Source: NVTR01 sp036480115 (GTDB lineage: Bacteria; Pseudomonadota; Alphaproteobacteria; Rhodobacterales; Rhodobacteraceae). Taken from it: a stretch of 64,000 nt of DNA. Positions 53,731 to 63,279 of the stretch are shown here, piece by piece. The position numbers and the translations under genes were made by a program. The notes under the pieces were generated by a model. The model did not search any database. It was not told the DNA's origin and saw nothing but the letters and a program-made list of their open reading frames with translations. The DNA is taken from assembly GCA_965224795.1 (NCBI GenBank), contig CBDDAE010000002.1, positions 372,001 through 436,000 on the forward strand, written 5' to 3'. Position 1 is the first letter of the stretch; each line of letters opens with the position of its first letter.

Positions 53731-54933
53731 ATGCAACGGGTCTTTATATGCGACTATATCCGCAGCCCAATCGGCCGATATGGCGGGGCACTGGCCACTG
53801 TTCGAACCGATGATCTGGCTGCCCATTCAATAGCGGCGTTGATATCGCGACAGGACAATTTGGATTGGAACAAACTGGACGAAGTAATTTTAGGCTGTGC
53901 TAATCAGGCAGGTGAGGATAACCGAAATGTCGCGCGAATGGCTACGTTGTTGGCGGGGCTGCCGGAAACGGTACCAGCGTTAACGTTAAACCGGTTATGT
54001 GCCTCTGGAATGGATGCGGTTATTCACGGCGCGCGCTCAATAGCATGTGGCGATACGGATTTAGTTATCGCTGGCGGCGTCGAAAGCATGAGCCGGGCGC
54101 CGATGGTGATACCCAAAGCGGACGCAGCGTATTCGCGCCGGGCCGAAATGTTTGACACCACCATTGGTTGGCGGTTTGTGAACCCAAAGATGCAAGCACA
54201 ATACGGTATTGAAAGCATGCCGGAAACGGCTGAAAATGTTGCCGAAAAATACGGCATTTCACGCCTGGATCAGGATGAATTTGCCCTGGAAAGTCAGCGC
54301 CGCGCCGCAATTGCCCAAAGGTCTGGGCGTTTTGCACAAGAAATTGCGCCAATTTCCATCAAACAAAGACGCGGTGATCCGGTGTTGGCCTCTGTCGATG
54401 AACATCCACGCGACACAACGGCGGAAAAACTTGCGGTGCTAGCCACGCCTTTTCGAGAGAATGGCACGGTTTCTGCTGGCAATACCTCTGGTGTAAACGA
54501 CGGATCGGCCTGCTTGCTTTTGGCATCCGAAGCGGCAATGAAACAGCATGGGCTACAACCGATGGCCGAATATATTGGCGCTGCATGCACAGGCGTGGCC
54601 CCTGCCCTAATGGGCATTGGTCCGGTGACTGCTACCCAAAAACTTTGCAAGAAACTTGGGATATCCGCCGCAGATTTTGACCTGATCGAGCTTAACGAAG
54701 CCTTTGCCAGCCAAGCGATAGCCGTGCTGCGAGAACTGGCACTTGATCCAGGGGCAAAACATATTAATCCAAATGGTGGTGCCATATCCCTGGGTCATCC
54801 ATTGGGGATGAGCGGCACACGCTTAGTGGGAACGGCGGCTTTGGAAATGCATCTGTATGGCGCTAATTTGGCGCTTTGCAGTCTGTGTGTCGGCGTTGGA
54901 CAGGGTGTTTCGGTGGTATTACGCAAGCCTTAG
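53731..54933 (+). CDS. pcaF: 3-Oxoadipyl-CoA/acetyl-CoA acyltransferase (thiolase)
   Basis: 400 aa thiolase: nucleophile Cys in LNRLCASGMDAV, second Cys in LCSLCVGVGQG, His in GGAISLGHPLGMSG. DYIRSPIGRYGG opening resembles PcaF. Cleaves 3-oxoadipyl-CoA to succinyl-CoA and acetyl-CoA, or a similar substrate. Last gene of the catabolic cluster; convergent with murQ. Confidence 0.9.
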   Translation: MQRVFICDYIRSPIGRYGGALATVRTDDLAAHSIAALISRQDNLDWNKLDEVILGCANQAGEDNRNVARMATLLAGLPETVPALTLNRLCASGMDAVIHGARSIACGDTDLVIAGGVESMSRAPMVIPKADAAYSRRAEMFDTTIGWRFVNPKMQAQYGIESMPETAENVAEKYGISRLDQDEFALESQRRAAIAQRSGRFAQEIAPISIKQRRGDPVLASVDEHPRDTTAEKLAVLATPFRENGTVSAGNTSGVNDGSACLLLASEAAMKQHGLQPMAEYIGAACTGVAPALMGIGPVTATQKLCKKLGISAADFDLIELNEAFASQAIAVLRELALDPGAKHINPNGGAISLGHPLGMSGTRLVGTAALEMHLYGANLALCSLCVGVGQGVSVVLRKP

Positions 54934-54962
54934 CTTCACTAACATTGGCGCAACTCTTTGAT

Positions 54963-55889
54963 TTATCTTATTTTATTCAAAGCCTGATCAAGATTGCCCT
55001 GGGTTTGCTGTAGCAATTCAAGCGCGCCTTTTGGGGTCACCCCTTGAACGTTCAATATCGCAGCTTTGATATTGCTATCACAGGCCAATATTGCGCCCGT
55101 AGCAACGGATTCATTACAACCGGTAATAGCGCAAATCATTTTTACGGCCCTTTGTCGCAACTTGTCATTGCTGGCAACCATATCCACCATATAGCCGTCA
55201 TGGACTTTGTGCATGGCCACCATCAGACAAGTCGAAAACAGGTTCAATGCCACTTTTTGGCTGGTACCGGCCGCCAGTCGGGTGGACCCGGCCAAGACTT
55301 CGGCGCCGGTAGCCAAAAACACACCAACTTCGGCATCAGCCAACAGCGGGCTGCCCGGGTTGTTTGCCAGTGCAATGGTCAGTGCACCGTGCTTTCTTGC
55401 CGATTTTATTATGGCCCGGGTGAAGGGTGTTGTGCCACTGGCTGCCAATCCGATTACCACGTCATTTTTGGTGATTTTGGCCTTTTGCGTAGCAAGTCTG
55501 GCAGCCTTTGCACTGTCTTCAGCGCCTTCAACAGCCGTCTTGATCGCCTTATTCCCGCCCGCTAAAAGCACCAGCAAGCGTTCAGGAGGCCAGTTGAAAG
55601 TTGGGCGAAGTTCGACCCCATCAAGCATGCCCAACCGTCCAGAGGTTCCAGCACCCGCATAGATTAGCCGCCCCTGCCCAGCGGTTAAACGTTGCTTAGC
55701 TAGAACCACCGCCTGATCAATCGCGGGCAGCGCAATTTCTACAGCATCAATGGCCCGCTGCTGCCCGGCCAGCAATGTGGATAAAACATCTGCATTTGGC
55801 AGTTTTGCCAGATCCCTGAACTTTGGATCTCGCCATTCTGTTTCCAGACCCGCAAGGGGTACAATGGTTTTGGGATCGGTTTTTGACAT
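54963..55889 (-). CDS. murQ: N-acetylmuramic acid 6-phosphate etherase
   Basis: 308 aa SIS-domain protein: YAGAGTSGRLGMLDGVE and GLAASGTTPFTRA, with NTE-like LNLFSTCLMV. Cleaves the lactyl ether of MurNAc-6-P in peptidoglycan recycling. No anmK, nagA or nagZ is adjacent. Divergent from the exo genes. Confidence 0.93.
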   Translation of the reverse strand: MSKTDPKTIVPLAGLETEWRDPKFRDLAKLPNADVLSTLLAGQQRAIDAVEIALPAIDQAVVLAKQRLTAGQGRLIYAGAGTSGRLGMLDGVELRPTFNWPPERLLVLLAGGNKAIKTAVEGAEDSAKAARLATQKAKITKNDVVIGLAASGTTPFTRAIIKSARKHGALTIALANNPGSPLLADAEVGVFLATGAEVLAGSTRLAAGTSQKVALNLFSTCLMVAMHKVHDGYMVDMVASNDKLRQRAVKMICAITGCNESVATGAILACDSNIKAAILNVQGVTPKGALELLQQTQGNLDQALNKIR

Positions 55890-56254
55890 CTGGCAATTAA
55901 CCCGAAGCTAAAGTTGATTTTTCTAACGGAGGTGAGTTTAGAACAAATCTATCAGGGCCCAAAGCGGCTTGATGAATTATTGCCCCTGATCTTGCCCAAT
56001 TTCGGCGAAAAACAGCGTGAAATTCAACGGCGCATCGTAATTTACGCGAAAATGGGCAGTTCCTGAATTCCAAAGCCACAAAAATGACAAAAAATCCTTT
56101 TTTACAGGCAATTAACAGCCGAATTGAACACGTAATCTAGTGCCCTGTGTACCGGTTAGTTGAAAATTACTATGGTCGCTGTGATCAAAATACGAGCTTT
56201 CGCCCTACCCGGTGAGATTTGGTGTTTTGTGGCTTGGGGGCCAGAACGAAGAAA
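55890..56254. other. Intergenic region between murQ and the exo genes
   Basis: 365 bases. ATCAGGG and CCCTGAT form an inverted pair at 55951-55990. No start codon with a ribosome site leads to a convincing protein; two short open frames here read as noise. Presumed to hold the divergent promoters. Confidence 0.5.
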
Positions 56255-57301
56255 GTGAACGCTTTTGTGATGGAACCCGGTGCTCGGCGTGGTTTGACGC
56301 GGGAAAAATCCTGCGAAATCGGCCCACTTATCGTCATTCCTTGCCTGAATGAAGTTCACCATATTGGTGGGTTGCTTTTGCAATTGGTAAAAGCCCAGCA
56401 ATCAATTGGCGGCAAAATTGTGGTGGTGGATGGCGGCAGTACCGATGGCACCCAGGTTGCCGTTGGCCAGATTGCCGCAAATACTGATGCCGTGATCCTG
56501 TTGGACAATCCGCAAAAACTGCAAAGTTCGGCGGTAAATCTTGCAGTGGATCGCTACGGTGACAATACGAACTATCTGATCCGAATTGATGCCCATGCAA
56601 GTTACCCCGAAGATTATTGCCAGATATTGTTAAAAGAGGTCAAAGCCCAGCAGGCGGATAGCATTGTTGTCAGTATGACGGCGGCGGGTAATCCAGGTTT
56701 TCAAAAGATCAACGCAGCAGCCCAAAATTCATCTGTGGGCAACGGCGGCGCACGCCATCGCAATCAATCCAGTGGCCAGTTTGTCGAGCATGGGCACCAT
56801 GCATTGATGTCGATTGCTGCATTTCAAGCAGTTGGTGGCTATGACACCGGGTTTTCCCACAATGAAGACGCCGAACTGGATTATCGCCTTGGTAAGGCCG
56901 GATATCGTATTTGGTTAACTTGTAAAACACAGGTCACATATTATCCGCGCAGCAGCTTTTCAGCCTTGGCAAAGCAATACTACAATTTTGGCAAAGGCCG
57001 GGCAAAGAACAACCTGAAGCACCGGATTTTGCCGAATAAACGGCAGGCCATCGTAACTTTTGTCGCCCCGGCGGTTTTGCTAGCATTTTTGACAGTTTTT
57101 CACTGGATCTTTGCGGTGCCGGCGCTGGTTTGGGCCGGTTACTGCGCGGTGTCTGGCGTTAAACTGGCGATCAAGGAACGTGAATTTAGCCTTGTTGGTA
57201 CAGGTGTCGCTGCAATGTTGATGCATTTGGCCTGGTCATTGGGCTTTTGGCGGAACATCTTGTTTGGCTTCACGGGCCGCCAGCAAGGATCAACGCCATG
57301 A
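56255..57301 (+). CDS. exoA: ExoA-like succinoglycan glycosyltransferase
   Basis: About 348 aa GT2. LIVIPCLNEVHHIGGL, VVVDGGSTDGT, RIDAHASYPEDYC and GHHALMSIAAFQAVGGYDTGF match ExoA, with three C-terminal membrane segments from about residue 270. Adds a beta-1,3-glucose to the lipid-linked repeat. Start uncertain: GTG 56255, ATG 56270 or TTG 56219. Overlaps exoM by ATGA. Confidence 0.9.
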   Translation: MNAFVMEPGARRGLTREKSCEIGPLIVIPCLNEVHHIGGLLLQLVKAQQSIGGKIVVVDGGSTDGTQVAVGQIAANTDAVILLDNPQKLQSSAVNLAVDRYGDNTNYLIRIDAHASYPEDYCQILLKEVKAQQADSIVVSMTAAGNPGFQKINAAAQNSSVGNGGARHRNQSSGQFVEHGHHALMSIAAFQAVGGYDTGFSHNEDAELDYRLGKAGYRIWLTCKTQVTYYPRSSFSALAKQYYNFGKGRAKNNLKHRILPNKRQAIVTFVAPAVLLAFLTVFHWIFAVPALVWAGYCAVSGVKLAIKEREFSLVGTGVAAMLMHLAWSLGFWRNILFGFTGRQQGSTP

Positions 57302-58242
57302 TCCGATCAAAACAGATTGATGAAATCACTATATGCGTTTGTACCTTTCGCAGACCGCAGTTGATAGACACGTTGAATTCGCTGTTCAAACTGGCAATCC
57401 CAGAAGGTTTTGGGGTGTCGGTGCATGTCATAGACAATGACTATTCCTCTACCGCAAAAGAATTAACGAAACAGGCGGGAGATAAGGCGCCGTTCCCGGT
57501 GACCTATTCCCACTGTCCGGCGGGAAATATCTCAATTGCGCGCAACTGTGCTTTGGAAGCTTGTGAAGCCCGGTACTTAGCATTCATTGATGATGATGAG
57601 ATTGCGTCGCGCAATTGGCTCTTGGATATGATCCAAGCGGCAACTTCCCAAAACGTTGACGTTGTACTTGGCCCGGTGCAGGCGCTGTACGATGGCGATG
57701 CACCCAAATGGATGCAAAAATCGGCGTTACATTCGACACAGCCAGTTTGGGTGGATGGTAAAATTGAGACCGGATATTCATGCAATGTGTTGATTGATAA
57801 AAACAGCCCGGCGGTGGATGGGCTGCAGTTTGATTTGAAACTTGGCCAGTCTGGCGGCGAGGACACCAAATTTTTCCATCAGGTGGCGCAGCGTGGCGGC
57901 CAAATAGGCTATGCCCCCGATGCGCTGATCTATGAGGATGTTCCCAAAGCCAGAACATCCCTAGTTTGGTTGATAAAACGACGCATACGCATGGGGCAAA
58001 CCCATGGACAATTGTTGGCCGAGGCAAAGCCAGGGCCTATGGGCCTGGTAAAGGGTCTGGCGATTGCAATTTCAAAAATGGCCTATTGTGGTGGCGCAGT
58101 TGCTCTGAGCTTCTGGCACTCCGGACGACGGAACACCGCATTATTGCGTGGATTTTTACATTTTGGTGTGGTGCTGGGCCTGATTGGCATGCGCAACATG
58201 CGGCTATATGGAGCGGGGCTATCTGGTGAGCAACAGCTATGA
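57298..58242 (+). CDS. exoM: ExoM-like succinoglycan glycosyltransferase
   Basis: 314 aa GT2. ITICVCTFRRPQLIDTLNSL, CPAGNISIARNCALEA, YLAFIDDDEI, GPVQALY, PKWMQ and GYSCNVLI follow the ExoM pattern closely, ending with RIRMGQTHGQLLAE and GLIGMRNMRLYGAG. Extends the repeat by a glucose. Translationally coupled to exoA. Confidence 0.93.
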   Translation: MIRSKQIDEITICVCTFRRPQLIDTLNSLFKLAIPEGFGVSVHVIDNDYSSTAKELTKQAGDKAPFPVTYSHCPAGNISIARNCALEACEARYLAFIDDDEIASRNWLLDMIQAATSQNVDVVLGPVQALYDGDAPKWMQKSALHSTQPVWVDGKIETGYSCNVLIDKNSPAVDGLQFDLKLGQSGGEDTKFFHQVAQRGGQIGYAPDALIYEDVPKARTSLVWLIKRRIRMGQTHGQLLAEAKPGPMGLVKGLAIAISKMAYCGGAVALSFWHSGRRNTALLRGFLHFGVVLGLIGMRNMRLYGAGLSGEQQL

Positions 58243-58332
58243 TACAATCACATACAACATTGGCCATTCAAAAGAGCCAGAGCAGACACTCCCGTTCAGC
58301 GTGACGGGTATTCGAAAGCTACAGGACGCAAA

Positions 58333-60318
58333 ATGAAAGATCTTGGCATAAGAATTCGCGAAGCGGATTTCGATATGGATTTACCAGTTGCCGATACCGG
58401 CGAAGGCACCACATTGGGCGATCTTATGTCTGCCGCACGCCGGCAGTATTTTCCGGTATTGCTTTGTGCTTTGCTGGGAATGATGTTTGGTCTGGCCCAT
58501 TATATGACCACCCCGCCGCTATATTTTGCTCAGTCCCGGGTTCTGGTTGAAGATCGCATAAGTGAACTGGCGGCGGAAATTACGGCAAACACGCCATTGG
58601 TGCGCAACGATACTGCCCTGTTAAATGAAATGCAGGTATTGCGATCTTTACAGCTGGCCAAGGTGGTTGTCCAAGCCACTAACCTAACCGAAAATCAATC
58701 CTACCTTTCGCCACCAAGTTATGGCCTGAATGCGCTAATTCCAAATGCAAAAGCCTGGGTTAAAGGGCTAATTCCCACCAGTTCAACCTTGGAAACAACG
58801 GAAGTGGTACTAACTCAGGAACAACAACAAGCCCGCAAAAGCCAATTGGTCGCCGCATCTTTGCAGCAAAGCGTTTGGATCCAGAGGGTTGGCGATAGTT
58901 TTTCGATCGACATCAGCATGGCAACCCATGATCCAAAATTGACAGCAGATTTAGTTAATGCCTATGCCGACGCCTATTTGGCTGACTATCTGAATGCCAA
59001 TCTGCAAGCGTCCAACCGCACAGCAGACTGGATGCGCAACCGGCTGGATGAACTGCTGGAAACCGCAAATTCTGCCTCGCGCGATGCTGAACTATTTCGC
59101 GCCAATAACAAGGTTTCAGACCTCCAGGGCCTGCGGGAATTGGAACAACGGGCAACTACTTTGAACGCGCTGCATGATACAATTGCTCAGCGTTATGAGC
59201 AGATCATCATTGAAGGATCGTTCCCGTCGACAAACGGGCGAATTTTGAACCGCGCGATCACCCCGAAAAACCCAATGTCCCCTCGGCTAATGCAAATATT
59301 GTCCATTGCAACGCTTATTGGGCTGATCCTGGGCACCGCAATTGCTGTATTGCGTGAATATGGCGAACGATTTTTCCGTACAGGCGAAGACGTGGCCAAA
59401 TTCACCGGGTTGCCGTTTTTGGGATATTTGCCAACATTCAGATCTCCACCAAGGTTGGTCAAGCCTGGACCGCAAAACCCCGTTGAATCCCCTAAATTAG
59501 CGTCAGAATTCATAACATCGCGCAATTTGGCTGCACCTGACGACACCGATGCCAAATTACCGGATGCCGTTGCGCCAAGTGCGCTGGAGGCGCGCCCCCT
59601 GGATGTATATGCACCGCATCTATTCATACCGTTGCTTGAACCAAAATCAATATACAGTGCATCTTTGCGCAACATACACGCAACGCTTGAGCAAAGCATG
59701 CCAGGCAAATCGGGGGCAGTGGTGGCGGTGACGTCAATGTTGCCAAACGAAGGAAATTCCACGTTGGCGGCCAACTATGCCAACATGGTTGCGAAATTTG
59801 GTGCCCGCGCGCTGCTGATTGATGCGGATATGAACCAACCGGCACTTAGTGCGGCTTTTAATTGTTCGGATGGCGCGGGTATTTCTCAGGTACTTGACGG
59901 GTCCTGCAATCTTGCAGATGCCATTCGCAAGCTACCTGAAACCGGCCTGGATTTTTTGCCAAGCACCTTTGACGAACAGCCCGGAATAACCAATGAAGCG
60001 TTGTTTCGTCAAAGCGTGCCCAAGCTTATTCACGCCCTACGCACCCATTATGATTTTGTAATTTTGGACCTACCCCCCTTAAGTATGGCCGTTGATACCA
60101 AGGCGCTACTACCTGAAATTGACCGCATTATTTTGGCGTGCGAATGGGGTGAAACGCCGCGAACTCTGACCCGGCAGTTTATGGCTAGGGAACCAGATGT
60201 CGCCCGTAAGATCCTGGGTATTGTGCTGAATAAAGTTAATTTGAAAGAATTGCCTAAATACAGCAGCTTTGGCAGCAGCGAAGCTTACCTTAGAAGATTC
60301 TCTCGTCATTCTGCATAG
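58333..60318 (+). CDS. exoP: ExoP-like Wzz/BY-kinase exopolysaccharide chain-length protein
   Basis: 661 aa. Wzz domain with membrane segments near residues 38-56 and 320-336, coiled periplasmic part, then a cytosolic ATPase. Walker A reads SMLPNEGNSTLA, with Asn475 where the family has Lys; Walker A' LLIDADMNQP and Walker B FVILDLPPL are present. The C-terminus has only two tyrosines (KYSSFGSSEAYL), not a long Tyr cluster. Probably regulates chain length and export, but ATP use may be impaired. Confidence 0.9.
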   Translation: MKDLGIRIREADFDMDLPVADTGEGTTLGDLMSAARRQYFPVLLCALLGMMFGLAHYMTTPPLYFAQSRVLVEDRISELAAEITANTPLVRNDTALLNEMQVLRSLQLAKVVVQATNLTENQSYLSPPSYGLNALIPNAKAWVKGLIPTSSTLETTEVVLTQEQQQARKSQLVAASLQQSVWIQRVGDSFSIDISMATHDPKLTADLVNAYADAYLADYLNANLQASNRTADWMRNRLDELLETANSASRDAELFRANNKVSDLQGLRELEQRATTLNALHDTIAQRYEQIIIEGSFPSTNGRILNRAITPKNPMSPRLMQILSIATLIGLILGTAIAVLREYGERFFRTGEDVAKFTGLPFLGYLPTFRSPPRLVKPGPQNPVESPKLASEFITSRNLAAPDDTDAKLPDAVAPSALEARPLDVYAPHLFIPLLEPKSIYSASLRNIHATLEQSMPGKSGAVVAVTSMLPNEGNSTLAANYANMVAKFGARALLIDADMNQPALSAAFNCSDGAGISQVLDGSCNLADAIRKLPETGLDFLPSTFDEQPGITNEALFRQSVPKLIHALRTHYDFVILDLPPLSMAVDTKALLPEIDRIILACEWGETPRTLTRQFMAREPDVARKILGIVLNKVNLKELPKYSSFGSSEAYLRRFSRHSA

Positions 60319-60409
60319 TAAGACGAATTTCCAGCTTCTGAACAGTCCTTATACTAGCGAGTTTTCGAAGCTATTTTCGAAACAATATCACCTTGTTTGG
60401 GGGAAGTCG

Positions 60410-60440
60410 TTGACTTGAACTGGCTTCACAGTCCATTAAT
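60410..60440 (+). promoter_or_regulatory. Possible sigma-70 promoter before the SyrA/ExoX-like gene
   Basis: TTGACT at 60410 with CATTAA about 18 bases later. A duplicated TTTTCGAA lies at 60361-60382. Weak evidence. Confidence 0.3.
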
Positions 60441-60510
60441 TCAGGCATAAGTAAGGCAAGATTACGCCAAAAGCTTAACGAAAATGCCGCAGAAAAAAGG
60501 ACGAAACATT

Positions 60511-60768
60511 ATGAAATTAGCTACATTCATCTTGGTAATGTTGGTTTCAGTCCTTGCAGTCGGGATATGGTCTTACACAAATGGTGCCGGGACTGGGACA
60601 ATTTTCTTGCGGGTGGCAGCTACGGCGATCGCACTTCAGGTAACTTATTTTGTACTTCTGGTTGTGACAGGCTTATTGGCGTCTTCGCACAATGTGTCAC
60701 GGGGTATCCGGCATGAAACAACAATGCCGCGCCGTAACACTAAGATCAGCCAAGTCGCCCATAAATAG
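60511..60768 (+). CDS. SyrA/ExoX-like small membrane repressor of exopolysaccharide
   Basis: 85 aa from the ATG at 60511 (AAAAAAGGACG upstream). Two hydrophobic segments (about 4-22 and 35-60) and a basic tail: the layout of the exopolysaccharide production repressor family. Such proteins lower succinoglycan output after transcription. Location right after ExoP supports the call. Confidence 0.7.
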   Translation: MKLATFILVMLVSVLAVGIWSYTNGAGTGTIFLRVAATAIALQVTYFVLLVVTGLLASSHNVSRGIRHETTMPRRNTKISQVAHK

Positions 60769-60771
60769 GCG

Positions 60772-61755
60772 CTAGGCACCCCTAGTTTTCAGAAACTTAA
60801 TTAGTCCGGGTTCTGGCCTGCCAAAAAGCCTGATCAGACAACCTCGATAAATCAACCATAGTTTTTCTGAAAATGGCAGCGAATTGCCGATATTCAACTT
60901 AAGATGGGATTTTACCAACCCCCTGGCGCGGGCTTGGGTGCTGTAGGCAAATATTGGGTGGCCTAAGAAACTGGAACTGTCGCTGGATTTGGCCCTTGCC
61001 CAGGCTTTGTGTTGCAAAATACGGATTGAACGTTTCAAATCCAATTCGCTGCGCAGGTATCCAGAATTTACCCCAAGATCGCGTGTGGTATCGTCGCCAT
61101 TTTCGGCCCAGACAGCAAGCGGTTCCATGGCTATATAAATTGGTTCGTCTATCGCAAAAGTGCGTAAATATTCCTGCAATGTAGCGCTACAGTCAAAGTG
61201 GATTTCCAAGTCAGATACAACCCCGTCAGACCAAAACAACCCGCCATTGGACACGCCAATATCAGCAACTAACGCCAACCGGAAAAGATCGGAATCGTAG
61301 CGCCCTTCATTCAACTTACGGTCTAAAATCCCATTCTCGCTTAGATAGGCCTGTTCCGTGCCACTTTCATGTTCAATAAATTGATTACGAAAGATGATTT
61401 CCACATCATTTTCACGGCATAACCGTATGTTTTCTTTGATGAATGTTGGTAAAATAGAATTGTCATCTTCTACAACACAGAAATAGTCAGCGCTGTGGGG
61501 GTTTTTTCGGGTAAAACACAGGTCTATGTTTTTGGACGCATAATATTGTTGTTCGTTTTGATGGTGAATAATTCTTGGATCATCAAGCCCGTTGACCACC
61601 ACAAGTGCTGACCCTTCAAGATCATCATCATACACATCACACACCCAGTTTTCATGGCTCTGCGCCTGTATGGATTGCAGGCAACGCTTTAATTCGGTCG
61701 GCCGCTTAAATGTGGGCGTTCTGATGTGAACCAGGGCGGTTTCAGACGTATTCAT
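60772..61755 (-). CDS. GT2-family glycosyltransferase
   Basis: 327 aa. VHIRTPTFKRPTELKRCLQSI, CDVYDDD, YFCVVEDDNSI (donor Asp pair). The rest has no known signature; related to exo/eps GT2 enzymes. Overlaps the ExoO-like gene by four bases on the same strand. Confidence 0.83.
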   Translation of the reverse strand: MNTSETALVHIRTPTFKRPTELKRCLQSIQAQSHENWVCDVYDDDLEGSALVVVNGLDDPRIIHHQNEQQYYASKNIDLCFTRKNPHSADYFCVVEDDNSILPTFIKENIRLCRENDVEIIFRNQFIEHESGTEQAYLSENGILDRKLNEGRYDSDLFRLALVADIGVSNGGLFWSDGVVSDLEIHFDCSATLQEYLRTFAIDEPIYIAMEPLAVWAENGDDTTRDLGVNSGYLRSELDLKRSIRILQHKAWARAKSSDSSSFLGHPIFAYSTQARARGLVKSHLKLNIGNSLPFSEKLWLIYRGCLIRLFGRPEPGLIKFLKTRGA

Positions 61756-62861
61756 TGCTGCACCCCCGCTTGGAAATTCCTTCGCGAATTGCCAGCTTCA
61801 TCCGCGTTCACAGAAACTGCAGATGGTGAATTTCCGGCTTCAGTATACCCGTCTCTGTTTTCAATTTCTGCGTTTTTTATCAAAGCATTAGATTGAATTT
61901 TTACAGAATCACCTGTGTAGTTACTTTGCAGATAATGTTCCTTGATAGATCGGCTTAGGGACGAAAAAAGCGCTGGATGACGCACTACCATTCCCAAGGC
62001 GAGCGCATATTTTTGATTTTTTAGGGACTTTACCAACTTTTCGTATTTCAAAGACGCATGCAACGTGTCGTGGCGTTCTTCAAACAGATTGCGCAGGGTT
62101 TCGGACATATCTGGGTATTGCCCCAGCAGCACTTCCTGCGCATCAATCATTCCCTGGACATCCAGGACGCTAAGGCGATGGGAAAAGGAATTTTCGTGCC
62201 GTCGATAAAGGTAATAGGATTGCGCGACCAAATGAATGTGCCCACCTTCCAACAGATAGCGAGCGTAAAAATCATGGTCTTCCCCAAGGCGCAGATCTGG
62301 CCGGTAGCGTAGATTTTTCAAGCGATCTCTTCGCATCAAAGGTTTTAAATACCCGAAAGGTGTACGCCCGCCTAATTCTAACTCTGAAGCAAGCAAAACC
62401 TCGACCGTGACGTTTAAGGGTCGTGATTGCGATAGGTCGCCAAATAACGTTTGAATAGAATCTTCAAAACCGGAACCAAAGCATGTCAAGTCATCCGCGA
62501 TCCCGCTTGTTTGTAGGTGTTTTGCCATTTCTAACAGCCGCTCAAGCCGACGCGGATGGATCAAATCATCAGAATCTACGATAGCAATCCAGTCACCTTG
62601 AGCCACTTCCAACGCATGGTTACGGGCAGACCCTGGGCCTTGATTTACTGTTGCAGCCAGAACTTTTACCCGACTATCCGCGTCCATTAAGGACCTAGCA
62701 ATATCAACACTGCCATCGCTTGAAGCATCATCGGAAAAAATCAGCTCAATATTTTGGGTGGATTGGGCCAATACCGAGCGCATGGCAGATTCTAGATATT
62801 CTGCGCCATTGTAGTTGGGCATCAATACCGAAACGGCTGGCTGTTTTCCAAAAATTGGCAC
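61752..62861 (-). CDS. GT2-family glycosyltransferase (ExoO-like)
   Basis: 369 aa, GTG start at 62861 behind GGGAAC. VSVLMPNYNGAEYLESAM, SDDASSDGS, WIAIVDSDDLIHPRRL and RLGEDHDFYARYL are GT-A hallmarks, with similarity to ExoO. Residues 320-369 are a low-complexity tail. Adds a sugar to the repeat; position in the repeat unknown. Confidence 0.83.
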   Translation of the reverse strand: MPIFGKQPAVSVLMPNYNGAEYLESAMRSVLAQSTQNIELIFSDDASSDGSVDIARSLMDADSRVKVLAATVNQGPGSARNHALEVAQGDWIAIVDSDDLIHPRRLERLLEMAKHLQTSGIADDLTCFGSGFEDSIQTLFGDLSQSRPLNVTVEVLLASELELGGRTPFGYLKPLMRRDRLKNLRYRPDLRLGEDHDFYARYLLEGGHIHLVAQSYYLYRRHENSFSHRLSVLDVQGMIDAQEVLLGQYPDMSETLRNLFEERHDTLHASLKYEKLVKSLKNQKYALALGMVVRHPALFSSLSRSIKEHYLQSNYTGDSVKIQSNALIKNAEIENRDGYTEAGNSPSAVSVNADEAGNSRRNFQAGVQQ

Positions 62862-63279
62862 GGGTGTTCCCTAGCTTCTTAGCAGTAATTCATCGTCGAC
62901 TATGCTACGGCCACCCGCCGCTGCTGAAATGTTCCGAAATCACGATTAACTCATTGATTCTATGGGAATCCCAGCAAAGAGTAATCTATAGGAAGCATTA
63001 CATTATACCTAGTAAAATATACAAAATATGCAGTATATTTGGGTAAAATTTCGGTTCAACGCGGCGCCTAACTGAAAATTGACAAAATTGCGCCGCCCAA
63101 GTGACACTCGACACTAAGAGACCAAACAATTTACCCAGAAAACACGGAAAAGACTTATGTCGATAGCTAGATTGAAAATTGGGATCCTACTAAATGCCGG
63201 TTTCGCGGCTCAATACTTTGTGCTTTGGATTGATATGCTAAACAGGCAAAAACCCCGGGGATCGGTTAGGTAAATCAAA
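62862..63279. other. Regulatory-looking intergenic region before exoQ
   Basis: About 420 AT-rich bases between divergent genes. Holds AAATATAC ... GTATATTT (63015-63022, 63033-63040, 10-base loop) and GCGGCGC ... GCGCCGC (63061-63067, 63090-63096). Likely contains the promoters of both units, and a short open frame at 63157. Confidence 0.5.
63157..63273 (+). CDS. Possible 38-aa small protein upstream of exoQ
   Basis: ATG at 63157 after ACGGAAAAGACTT; residues include a hydrophobic centre AAQYFVLWIDM. Its stop is seven bases before the exoQ start. Could be a leader peptide or chance. No homologue known to me. Confidence 0.35.
   Translation: MSIARLKIGILLNAGFAAQYFVLWIDMLNRQKPRGSVR

Noticed and set aside
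55897..56079. 60-codon minus-strand frame between murQ and exoA
   Set aside because: Composition like translated noncoding sequence, no ribosome site, no hydrophobic or structural pattern.
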